Under the pieces are notes generated by a model. It was given only the letters and a program-made list of their open reading frames with translations, made no database searches and was not told the DNA's origin. From the NCBI RefSeq assembly GCF_900188335.1, contig NZ_FZOY01000005.1, positions 186,001-250,000 on the forward strand: 64,000 bases of DNA, written 5' to 3'. The stretch comes from Tropicimonas sediminicola (lineage in GTDB: Bacteria; Pseudomonadota; Alphaproteobacteria; Rhodobacterales; Rhodobacteraceae). This document shows positions 23,779-30,910 of the stretch, piece by piece. The translations under genes were made by a program, and so were the position numbers. Position 1 is the stretch's first letter. The number at the start of each line of letters is the position of its first letter.

Positions 23779-25215
23779 TCAGGCCTCCAGCATGCGCCGC
23801 AGCAATTCGAGGTCTTCGGCGATCTGGTTGTCGACGGCCTTCAGCTCCTCGATCCGCTTAACGGCATGCATCACGGTCGTGTGGTCGCGACCGCCGAACC
23901 GCTTGCCGATTTCGGGCAGCGACCGGGAGGTCAGCTTCTTTGCGAGATACATGGCCATCTGGCGGGGGCGTGCGATGGTGCGGTGGCGCTTGGGGCCGAT
24001 CATGTCGGACAGGCGCATGTTGTAATGCTCCGACACCTTGCGCTGGATCTCCTCCACCGTGACCTTGCGGTCCGAGGCGCGCAGCACGTCGGCGAGGCAA
24101 TCCTGGGTCAGTTCCAGCGTGATCTCGCGGCCCACAAGGGAGCCGAAGGCGAAGAGCTTGGTCAGCGCGCCTTCAAGCACGCGGACGTTGGTCGAGATCC
24201 GGTGCGCGAGGAATTCCAGCACGCCGTCCTGGATTCGCAGACCCGGGTAGCTCTCGCGATACTGGTCGACCTTGTGTTGCAGGATGCCGAGGCGCAGCTC
24301 GTAATCGGTCGGGTGCAGGTCGACCACGAGGCCGGACTGCAGGCGGCTCGCGATGCGCTCTTCGAGCTTCTTGATCTCGACCGGCGCACGGTCGGCGGAG
24401 ATGATGATCTGCTTGTTCTGGTCCACCAGCGCGTTGAACGTGTGGAAGAACTCCTCCTGGGTGCTGTCCTTGCCGGCGATGAACTGCACGTCATCGACCA
24501 TCAGCACGTCGACGGAACGGAACATCTCCTTGAACTGCATCGAGCTGTTCTCGCGGAGCGCCTGAACGAAGCGGTACATGAACTGCTCCGCCGAGAGGTA
24601 GACCACGCGCAGCTCGGGCCGGGTGGTGTGCAGGTGCCAGGCGATGGCGTGCATGAGGTGCGTCTTGCCGAGGCCGACGCCGCCATACAGGAACAGCGGG
24701 TTGAAGCTCACCGGCCCGCCTTCGGCCACGCGGCGCGCGGCGGCATGGGCCAGCTCGTTCGGCTTGCCGACGACGAAGCTGTCGAAGGTGAAGCGCTTGT
24801 CGAGCGGAGCGCCCGGGAGCTCGATGCCGGACCCGCCCGATGCCTGACGGGAGACGGAGCTGCGGCCGGACGCGGAGGCGTGGCCGTTCGTGGCCGGCTT
24901 TGCCGCCGCGCGCTCGGCCTTCGGCTCGGGGGCCGGGTCATCGGCGTCAAGATCAACGGCTTTCGCCGGGCGATCTGCCGCGACGCTGAATTCGATCCGC
25001 TCGACCGGCGCACCGGCCCGCGAGAAATGGTGCTGAATCTGCTCGCCGAAGTTGCGGGACACCCAGTTACCGATGAAGTTCGTGGGCACGAGGAATCGCG
25101 CGATGCCGTTCTCAACGCCATCGAATTCCATCGGCTCGATCCAGGTAACGAAGTTGTTCTTGCCCACTGCCTTCAGAAGATCTTGCTGCACACGTCCCCA
25201 GGTGTCTTTTGTCAT
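23779..25215 (-). CDS. dnaA: chromosomal replication initiator protein DnaA
   Basis: A 478-residue AAA+ initiator. Domain I is WGRVQQDLLKAVGKNNFVTWI. A low-complexity, charged linker spans about 85-140. Domain III has Walker A GGVGLGKT (about 175), Walker B VLMVDDVQFIAGK and sensor motifs. Domain IV is the DNA-binding helix-turn-helix ending GGRDHTTVMHAVKRI. I prefer the ATG at 25215 (MTKDTWG) because AAGGG precedes it; ATG 25236 would add seven residues and has a poorer ribosome site. No consensus DnaA box (TTATNCACA) was seen upstream, so this is not evidently oriC. Confidence 0.97.
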   Translation of the reverse strand: MTKDTWGRVQQDLLKAVGKNNFVTWIEPMEFDGVENGIARFLVPTNFIGNWVSRNFGEQIQHHFSRAGAPVERIEFSVAADRPAKAVDLDADDPAPEPKAERAAAKPATNGHASASGRSSVSRQASGGSGIELPGAPLDKRFTFDSFVVGKPNELAHAAARRVAEGGPVSFNPLFLYGGVGLGKTHLMHAIAWHLHTTRPELRVVYLSAEQFMYRFVQALRENSSMQFKEMFRSVDVLMVDDVQFIAGKDSTQEEFFHTFNALVDQNKQIIISADRAPVEIKKLEERIASRLQSGLVVDLHPTDYELRLGILQHKVDQYRESYPGLRIQDGVLEFLAHRISTNVRVLEGALTKLFAFGSLVGREITLELTQDCLADVLRASDRKVTVEEIQRKVSEHYNMRLSDMIGPKRHRTIARPRQMAMYLAKKLTSRSLPEIGKRFGGRDHTTVMHAVKRIEELKAVDNQIAEDLELLRRMLEA

Positions 25216-25370
25216 CGTGCCCTTGTCCGTTTTCATTCTTTTTGTTTCCGCATGGCCGGCCGATTTCAGAGAATCGGTTGGGCCAGACGGAGGCGCGGCT
25301 CAAATGATCAGGGGCAGAAATTCATCCCTCCAGTGCCACAGAGCACTGGATTCCCGAGGTCCCGGACCCC

Positions 25371-25409
25371 GAAAAAAGCGCAAGCTGCCGTCGTTTCGGA
25401 CGGTTGCGC
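25371..25409 (-). terminator. strong intrinsic terminator with no assigned gene
   Basis: Read leftward: GCGCAA-CCGTC, loop CGAAAC, GACGG-CAGC-TTGCGC, then TTTTTTC. An outer 6-bp and inner 5-bp stem with a four-base bulge is followed directly by six T, a textbook Rho-independent terminator. The nearest upstream gene on this strand, rpsT, has its own terminator at 25722-25760, so this one should end a separate short RNA or act as an attenuator in a long dnaA leader. Confidence 0.65.
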
Positions 25410-25442
25410 TGGATAATCACTATGGACATGGGGTCGGCCAAA

Positions 25443-25465
25443 GGGCGGATTCAAACCGCCTTTTT
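25443..25465 (+). terminator. T-tract hairpin on the plus strand
   Basis: GGCGG (25444-25448), loop ATTCAAA, CCGCC (25456-25460), then TTTTT. It could end a rightward transcript starting between dnaA and 25440. The reverse strand also gives a hairpin (GGCGG-TTTGAAT-CCGCC) but with only a three-T tail after an extra C. Stem is short (5 bp), so confidence is moderate. Confidence 0.45.
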
Positions 25466-25721
25466 CCCTTTCCCCTCCCACTGACCGGCGGCAGAGCCGG
25501 CGCAGCGGGCGCTCGATCTGGGTGCGAACGGACAGCGGAAACTTCCCCAAAACCCCTGTCAGCCGCGATCGATCCATGTCCCCCCGGACGATGTGAATCG
25601 CAGGAGCAAGCTAGCAACAGGGGCTCAGATCGCGCAACTGAACTTCGATCTTGACTCACGCTTTGTCGCGGCGAATCCCAAAAATGTCACTAAGCCATTG
25701 AAAAGAAACAACATATCCGAA

Positions 25722-25760
25722 AACGAAAAACGGACGCACCCCGATAGGGGACGCGTCCGT
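25722..25760 (-). terminator. Rho-independent terminator of rpsT
   Basis: ACGGACGC (25730-25737) pairs with GCGTCCGT (25753-25760), with an inner CCCC/GGGG; read leftward it is followed by TTTTTCGTTTT. It lies 22 bases past the rpsT stop codon. Confidence 0.8.
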
Positions 25761-25782
25761 CAATTTCGGTAGTCGGGTGCGA

Positions 25783-26049
25783 TCAGGCGCTGATGGCCTT
25801 CACGCGGGACGACAGGCGGGACATTTTCCGTGCCACGGTGTTCTTGTGCAGAATACCCTTGGTCACGCCGCGCATCAGCTCAGGCTGAGCGGCACGAAGG
25901 GCTGCGGCAGCGGCCTCCTGGTCCCCGGAGGCGATCGCTTCCTCGACGTTCCGGAGGAACGTGCGGATGCGCGACCGGCGCGCCTTGTTGACGGCATAGC
26001 GCCGTTCATTCTGGCGGGCGCGCTTCTTGGACTGGGGCGTATTTGCCAT
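25783..26049 (-). CDS. rpsT: 30S ribosomal protein S20
   Basis: An 88-residue, very basic helical protein beginning [21 protein letters not shown] and containing [22 protein letters not shown], both conserved in S20. It binds 16S rRNA in the small subunit. Monocistronic: its own promoter (26094-26122) and an intrinsic terminator flank it. Next to dnaA, as often seen in alphaproteobacteria. Confidence 0.97.
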   Translation of the reverse strand: MANTPQSKKRARQNERRYAVNKARRSRIRTFLRNVEEAIASGDQEAAAAALRAAQPELMRGVTKGILHKNTVARKMSRLSSRVKAISA

Positions 26050-26093
26050 ATGATCGGGTTCCGAATGTCGGTGATTGCGTTCTTGAAGCCGCG

Positions 26094-26122
26094 TCTCTAG
26101 GCGGCTTGCCGGGACGAGTCAA
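26094..26122 (-). promoter_or_regulatory. sigma-70-type promoter for rpsT
   Basis: Read leftward: TTGACT, exact 17-bp spacer, TAGAGA. The predicted start lies about 38 bases before the rpsT ATG. Near-consensus elements fit a strongly expressed ribosomal protein gene. Confidence 0.65.
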
Positions 26123-26136
26123 CCCGGTTGTGCCAC

Positions 26137-26913
26137 TTATTTGTCGCGGAACTGCGCCTCGCGCTTCTCCAGGAAGGCACCCATGCCTTCCTTCTGGTCC
26201 TCCGTGGCGAACAGCGCGTGAAACAGCCGCCGTTCGAACAGAAGGCCCTCGCGCAGAGGCATTTCATAGCTGCGGTTGACCGCTTCCTTGACCGCCATGG
26301 TGGTGAGCGCCGATTTGCGGGCGATCTTGGCCGCCGCGCCCATGGCCTCTTCCATCAGCTTCTTGGCCGGCACAACGCGCGAGACGAGGCCGGATTTTTC
26401 GGCTTCTTCCGCGTCCATGAAGCGACCCGTCAGGTGCATGTCCATGGATTTCGACTTGCCGACGAATCGGGTCAGCCGCTGGGTGCCGCCCATGCCCGCG
26501 ACGACACCGAGGTTGATCTCGGGCTGTCCGAACTTGGCGGTATCGGCCGCGATGATGAAATCGCACATCATCGCAAGCTCGCAACCGCCGCCCAGGGCAT
26601 AGCCGGCCACGGCCGCGATGATCGGCTTGCGGCACCGCAGAATCGCTTCGGCTTCCGCGCCGAAAAGGTCGGAGCCGAAAACCTCCACGAAAGATTGCTG
26701 CGACATTTCCGCGATATCGGCGCCGGCGGCGAAGGCCTTCTCGGAGCCTGTCAGGACGATGCAGCGCACCTTTTCGTTCTCTTCCGCCTCGCGCAGAGCC
26801 TGCCCCAACTCGCCGAGCAGCTGGGTGTTCAGCGCATTCAGGGCTTCGGGGCGGTTCAGCCTGATCAGGCAGATATGATCGGAGATTTCGACAATCAGTG
26901 TCTCGAAAGCCAT
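26137..26913 (-). CDS. enoyl-CoA hydratase (crotonase family)
   Basis: A 258-residue crotonase: RLNRPEALNALN (substrate loop), GSEKAFAAGADIAEM (oxyanion-hole region), GYALGGGCELAMMCDFIIA with the first catalytic glutamate region, and GVVAGMGGTQRLTRFVG with the second. It hydrates 2-enoyl-CoA to 3-hydroxyacyl-CoA in fatty-acid or amino-acid breakdown. ATG 26913 is the family start. Encoded after mutM on the same strand with a 64-bp gap, probably by chance rather than function. Confidence 0.92.
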   Translation of the reverse strand: MAFETLIVEISDHICLIRLNRPEALNALNTQLLGELGQALREAEENEKVRCIVLTGSEKAFAAGADIAEMSQQSFVEVFGSDLFGAEAEAILRCRKPIIAAVAGYALGGGCELAMMCDFIIAADTAKFGQPEINLGVVAGMGGTQRLTRFVGKSKSMDMHLTGRFMDAEEAEKSGLVSRVVPAKKLMEEAMGAAAKIARKSALTTMAVKEAVNRSYEMPLREGLLFERRLFHALFATEDQKEGMGAFLEKREAQFRDK

Positions 26914-26977
26914 GCGGCCGAGCCTTTCTGTGATTTCACAGGGAGGAAGGCTTACCACCCTGTGAGCCGCAATCAAG

Positions 26978-27829
26978 CTATCTTTGGCAGTTCGGGCAGT
27001 AGAAGCTGGACCTGCCCGATTGAACGACACGTCTGACCGTGCCGTCGCAGCCGGGGGTCGTGCAGGCTTCGCCCTCGCGGCCGTAGACGCGGAAGGCGTG
27101 CTGGAAATACCCCAGATCGCCATCTGCCTGCCTGTGATCGCGCAGGCTGGAGCCCCCGGCCGCGATCGCTTCCGTCAGCACCTCCCGGATCGCAGGAACC
27201 AGAGTTGCGACCCGTTTGGGCGCGATCCGATCGGCGCGCCGGGTGGGGGAGATACCGGTCCGGTGCAGGACTTCGCAGACGTAGATATTGCCCAGCCCCG
27301 CGACGAGCCGCTGGTCGAGCAGGGCGCTCTTGATCGGCGTCCGGCGACCGTGAAGCGCTGCGGCGAGGTAACTTTCGTCGAAACTGTTGCCCAGCGGTTC
27401 AGGGCCGAGGCTGGCGAGCAGCGGGTGCGCGTCGGCCTGCAGCGTGTCGATCAGGTCCATGGCACCGAACCGCCGCGCATCGTTGAAGGTGATACGGGCT
27501 CCGTTGTCCATCTCGAACACGACGTGGTCGTGTTTCGCTAACGGCTGCAGGCTTCGCACGAACAGTCCCGGCACGGTGCCTGCCACGGTCATCCGGCCCG
27601 ACATGCCGAGGTGGATCAGCAGCGTCTCGCCGCTGCCGAGATCGGCCAGAATGTATTTCGAGCGGCGGCGCAGGCGCAGCACGGGCTGGCCGGTCAGCCG
27701 TTCGGCCATGCGGTCCGGAAACGGCCAGCGCAGACCCGCGCGGCGCAGTTCCGCCCGCGAAATCGTCGCGCCGCTCATCGCGGGCTCGAGGCCGCGCCGC
27801 ACCGTCTCGACTTCCGGAAGCTCCGGCAT
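26978..27829 (-). CDS. mutM: formamidopyrimidine-DNA glycosylase
   Basis: A 283-residue bifunctional glycosylase/AP lyase removing 8-oxoguanine. It has the essential N-terminus [16 protein letters not shown] (catalytic Pro2 and Glu3 after Met removal), the H2TH segment with [19 protein letters not shown], and a C-terminal zinc finger with CTTPGC and CPNC cysteines. Complete. Divergent from ubiE across a 93-bp promoter region. Confidence 0.97.
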   Translation of the reverse strand: MPELPEVETVRRGLEPAMSGATISRAELRRAGLRWPFPDRMAERLTGQPVLRLRRRSKYILADLGSGETLLIHLGMSGRMTVAGTVPGLFVRSLQPLAKHDHVVFEMDNGARITFNDARRFGAMDLIDTLQADAHPLLASLGPEPLGNSFDESYLAAALHGRRTPIKSALLDQRLVAGLGNIYVCEVLHRTGISPTRRADRIAPKRVATLVPAIREVLTEAIAAGGSSLRDHRQADGDLGYFQHAFRVYGREGEACTTPGCDGTVRRVVQSGRSSFYCPNCQR

Positions 27830-27865
27830 GCTGGTTCCCTTCGCCGCAGTCGCCGGCAGGGTGCA

Positions 27866-27893
27866 TTGTAACCCCCCGGCAGCGCCCTATAAG
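27866..27893 (+). promoter_or_regulatory. sigma-70-type promoter for ubiE-ubiB
   Basis: TTGTAA (27866-27871), 16-bp spacer, TATAAG (27888-27893); the predicted start is about 22 bases before the ubiE ATG. Confidence 0.5.
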
Positions 27894-27922
27894 GAGGGTG
27901 GAAACGACCGGGGGCAAGTCCC

Positions 27923-28675
27923 ATGAGCAACGACTCGACCAGAACCACCCATTTCGGCGACCGCACCGTCCCCGAAGACGAGAAGAAAGGCCTTGTCGAA
28001 GGCGTCTTCTCCTCTGTCGCCTCGCGCTACGACCTGATGAACGACCTGATGAGCGTCGGCATCCATCGCGTCTGGAAGGACGCGATGATGGACTGGCTCG
28101 CTCCGCGCGACGGCCAGCGGCTGCTCGACGTTGCGGGAGGAACCGGCGATATCGCCTTCCGCTTCCTCAAGCGCGCGCCGGGCGCCTCGGCGGTGGTCTG
28201 CGACATGACCGCCGACATGCTGGAGGAAGGGCGCAAGCGCGCCGAGGCAGAGCGCCTGGCCGACCAGCTCGACTGGATTGTCGGCGACGCGATGGACCTG
28301 CCCTTCGAGGACGCCTCCTTCGACGTGGTGACCAACAGCTTCGGCACCCGCAACGTCACGAGGATCGAGGATGCGCTGGCCGAGGCCTACCGGGTTCTGA
28401 AGCCCGGCGGCCGGCTGATGACACTGGAATTCTCGCAGCTTCCGAACCCGGCGCTGCAATGGGCATATGACCGGTATTCCTACAACGTCATCCCGCCGAT
28501 GGGGCAGATCGTGGCCAATGATCGCGACAGCTATCAGTACCTCGTCGAATCGATCCGCAAGTTCCCTAACCAGGAACGCTTCGCCGAGATGATCCGCGAT
28601 GCGGGCTTCGAGCAGGTGAAGTATCGCAACATGTCGATGGGGATCGTGGCCCTCCACTCCGGCTGGAAGATCTGA
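27923..28675 (+). CDS. ubiE: ubiquinone/menaquinone biosynthesis C-methyltransferase
   Basis: A 250-residue SAM-dependent methyltransferase with [16 protein letters not shown] (SAM motif I), [21 protein letters not shown] (motif II) and [18 protein letters not shown] (motif III), all diagnostic of UbiE. It methylates the quinone ring during ubiquinone synthesis. Followed after 4 bases by ubiB, the same pairing as in many proteobacteria. Confidence 0.96.
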   Translation: MSNDSTRTTHFGDRTVPEDEKKGLVEGVFSSVASRYDLMNDLMSVGIHRVWKDAMMDWLAPRDGQRLLDVAGGTGDIAFRFLKRAPGASAVVCDMTADMLEEGRKRAEAERLADQLDWIVGDAMDLPFEDASFDVVTNSFGTRNVTRIEDALAEAYRVLKPGGRLMTLEFSQLPNPALQWAYDRYSYNVIPPMGQIVANDRDSYQYLVESIRKFPNQERFAEMIRDAGFEQVKYRNMSMGIVALHSGWKI

Positions 28676-28679
28676 CCCC

Positions 28680-30212
28680 TTGCGTGGCCCTCACAACATC
28701 TGGCGGCTGATCCGGACCGGCGCCACCTTCCAGCGCACCGGCGCTATGGGGGTCGTGCTGGAAGCGTTCAACGCGCCGCCGGCCGTCCGGATCGTGTCCC
28801 GCACCGTCGGCTGGACCTTTGCCTGGATGGGGCGCAAGGGCGACCCGACCCTGCCGCCGTTGCTGCGGGCCCTGCAGGCGATGGGACCGGCCTATGTGAA
28901 ACTCGGTCAGATCCTGTCCACCCGGCCTGACGTTGTTGGCGATGACCTGTCGCTCCAGCTCAAGATCCTGCAGGACCGGATGCCGCCGTTCCCGCGTGCG
29001 GTGGCGGTTGCGTCCATCGAACGCGAGCTGGGGATCAAGGTCGACGAGGTCTTCTCGGAGTTTTCCGAACCGATCGCGGCGGCGTCCATCGCCCAGGTCC
29101 ATCGCGCCCGCGTCGCGGAGACGGGCGAGGAGGTCGCGGTCAAGGTGCTGCGACCTGGGATCGAGCAGGCATTTCGCCGGGATTTCGATGCCTTCTACCT
29201 GGCCGCCTGGATTATCGAGACCCTTTCCCCCTCGTCCCGCCGCCTGCATCCCCGCGCGGTGATCGAACATTTCGAAGGATCGGTGCGCGGCGAGTTGGAT
29301 CTCCGGCTCGAATCCGCTTCCGCATCCGAGTTCGAGGCGAGCACCCGGGGGGACGCCGGGTTCCGCGTGCCGCGGATGCACTGGGAGCTCTCCGACCGCC
29401 GGATCATGACGCTCGACTGGGCAGAGGGCCTGTCCGCGAACGATATGGACGGGATCATCGCGGCCGGCCACGACCGCCAGGCACTCGGCGAGCGGATCCT
29501 GTCGCTGTTCCTGCGCCATGCCTTGCGCGACGGTTTCTTCCACGCCGACATGCACCAGGGGAATCTGAAGATCGCGCCGAATGGCGACGTGATCGCGCTC
29601 GACTTCGGGATCATGGGGCGCCTCGACGCCTACACCCGGCGGGTCTATGCAGAGATCATCTTCGGCTTCATCAAGAAGGATTACCGACGCGTCGCGGAGG
29701 TGCATTTCGAGGCGGGCTACGTGCCAGCGGACCGGGACATCGACGAATTTGCCAGCGCCCTGAGGGTCGTTGGTGAGCCGATCTTCGGCATGTCGGCCGG
29801 AGATATCTCCATGGGGCGGGTTCTGTCATACCTGTTCGAGGTGACCGAGCGTTTCGGCATGGAAACGCGGATCGAGCTGATCCACCTCCAGCGGACCATG
29901 GTCGTAGTCGAAGGCGTGTCGCGCACGCTCTATCCCCAGATCAACATGTGGGATGTCGCGCAGCCCGTGGTCGAGGATTACATCAAGGACAGCATCGGTC
30001 CAAAGGCGTTCCTGCGCGACCTGAGCCGGACCGCAATCGTTCTGTCGCGTTTCACGCCGCGGTTGCCGCAATTGGCCGAGGACGCGCTGGCCAGGCAATC
30101 CGCGCCGCCGCTACCCGAAGAGAAGCGGTCTCACCCGGCGCGCAGCTTTGCCTGGTTCGCCGCAGGTGCTGCGGTGGCCGTGCTGTCCGGCTGGATCCAA
30201 TCCTTGCTCTGA
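28680..30212 (+). CDS. ubiB: ubiquinone biosynthesis accessory kinase-like protein UbiB
   Basis: A 510-residue ABC1/ADCK atypical kinase-like protein. The KxGQ motif (AYVKLGQILSTRPD), the alanine-rich nucleotide loop (PIAAASIAQVHRA), VAVKVLRPG, the catalytic-loop HADMHQGNL and LDFGIMGRLD are all present, and a hydrophobic C-terminal anchor ends the protein. It is required for aerobic ubiquinone synthesis at the membrane. The start is TTG at 28680, four bases after ubiE; the following MRGPHNIWRL is the expected family N-terminus. Confidence 0.94.
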   Translation: MRGPHNIWRLIRTGATFQRTGAMGVVLEAFNAPPAVRIVSRTVGWTFAWMGRKGDPTLPPLLRALQAMGPAYVKLGQILSTRPDVVGDDLSLQLKILQDRMPPFPRAVAVASIERELGIKVDEVFSEFSEPIAAASIAQVHRARVAETGEEVAVKVLRPGIEQAFRRDFDAFYLAAWIIETLSPSSRRLHPRAVIEHFEGSVRGELDLRLESASASEFEASTRGDAGFRVPRMHWELSDRRIMTLDWAEGLSANDMDGIIAAGHDRQALGERILSLFLRHALRDGFFHADMHQGNLKIAPNGDVIALDFGIMGRLDAYTRRVYAEIIFGFIKKDYRRVAEVHFEAGYVPADRDIDEFASALRVVGEPIFGMSAGDISMGRVLSYLFEVTERFGMETRIELIHLQRTMVVVEGVSRTLYPQINMWDVAQPVVEDYIKDSIGPKAFLRDLSRTAIVLSRFTPRLPQLAEDALARQSAPPLPEEKRSHPARSFAWFAAGAAVAVLSGWIQSLL

Positions 30213-30231
30213 CCGCATCTTCCGGCCGCAC

Positions 30232-30903
30232 TCAGTACGAAGCGCGGATCGCGGTCACCTGTGACGAGGCGACCTCCGTGCCACCGGACAGGACGAGGGA
30301 AACCGACGTGCCGTCGGTCCTGGCCTCTACGACCTCGGCGTAGATCTCCGCATCGCTTCTCGCCATCAGCGTGTCGTTCGCATCGTAACTTTCGACCTGG
30401 AACGAGTAGCTGCCCCAGCCCACGGTTGCGCCTCGGCTGTCGATCCCGGACCACTCCACGGGTGCCCCGTCGAGGGAAATCGTGAAACGGTTCCTTTCCA
30501 ACCCGTAGGCATCCCGGATCACCAGCTCTGCGTGGTCGGCACCATTCACCGGCGCCGGCGCGACGGTAATAGGATTGCCTTCGAAGAAGGCGTCGGCTTC
30601 GACCCGAACGGTCTGCCCGACCCACTCTCCCATTCGCGCCATGTCCTCGGAGGTGGATTGCTCGAGCATCGAGGAGAGCAGATCGTTGGTTCGGACCTGC
30701 TGCTCCACGCCTGAGAACGTGGCGAGCTGGACCGCGTAGTCATTCGAATCGAGAGGGTTGAGCGGATCCTGATTCTGAAGCTGAACTGTCAGCATTTTCA
30801 GAAAGGTCTCGAAATCCGAGGAAACCGCGCTTGTCAGGTTGCCCGAAGAACTCGTGCTCGTAGTGGAAGTCGTGGCGGATGAACTTGAGGAGACTGCGTC
30901 CAT
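30232..30903 (-). CDS. flgD: flagellar hook-capping protein
   Basis: A 223-residue scaffold protein: a Ser/Thr-rich N-terminus, then FLKMLTVQLQNQDPLNPLDSNDYAVQLATFSGVEQQ, the diagnostic FlgD segment, then a C-terminal FlgD-type Ig/Tudor domain with NRFTISLDG. FlgD caps the growing hook and is discarded when hook synthesis ends. It starts 7 bases after fliK, whose product measures hook length, so the pair forms a hook-assembly operon. The hook gene flgE is not in the window. Confidence 0.92.
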   Translation of the reverse strand: MDAVSSSSSATTSTTSTSSSGNLTSAVSSDFETFLKMLTVQLQNQDPLNPLDSNDYAVQLATFSGVEQQVRTNDLLSSMLEQSTSEDMARMGEWVGQTVRVEADAFFEGNPITVAPAPVNGADHAELVIRDAYGLERNRFTISLDGAPVEWSGIDSRGATVGWGSYSFQVESYDANDTLMARSDAEIYAEVVEARTDGTSVSLVLSGGTEVASSQVTAIRASY

Positions 30904-30910
30904 TGGGCCC

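Larger units (their letters stand above)
25216..25721. other. 506-base dnaA-rpsT spacer rich in hairpins
   Basis: No protein gene with family features is found here. The spacer contains an AATCGG/CCGATT hairpin near 25261-25278, a perfect 7-bp hairpin CCAGTGC/GCACTGG at 25330-25349, two T-tract terminators (listed separately), and an AT-rich stretch at about 25677-25730. The terminators imply at least one short transcript independent of dnaA and rpsT. No tRNA fold is supported. Confidence 0.5.

Noticed and set aside
25444-25460. tRNA-like T-arm on the minus strand (GGCGG-TTTGAAT-CCGCC)
   Set aside because: No matching acceptor stem, anticodon arm or CCA-side pairing within 80 bases; position 56 is T instead of the invariant C. 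Treated as a hairpin.
25216-25780. Possible oriC next to dnaA
   Set aside because: No TTATNCACA-type DnaA boxes seen on either strand; hairpins and an AT-rich patch alone do not support an origin.
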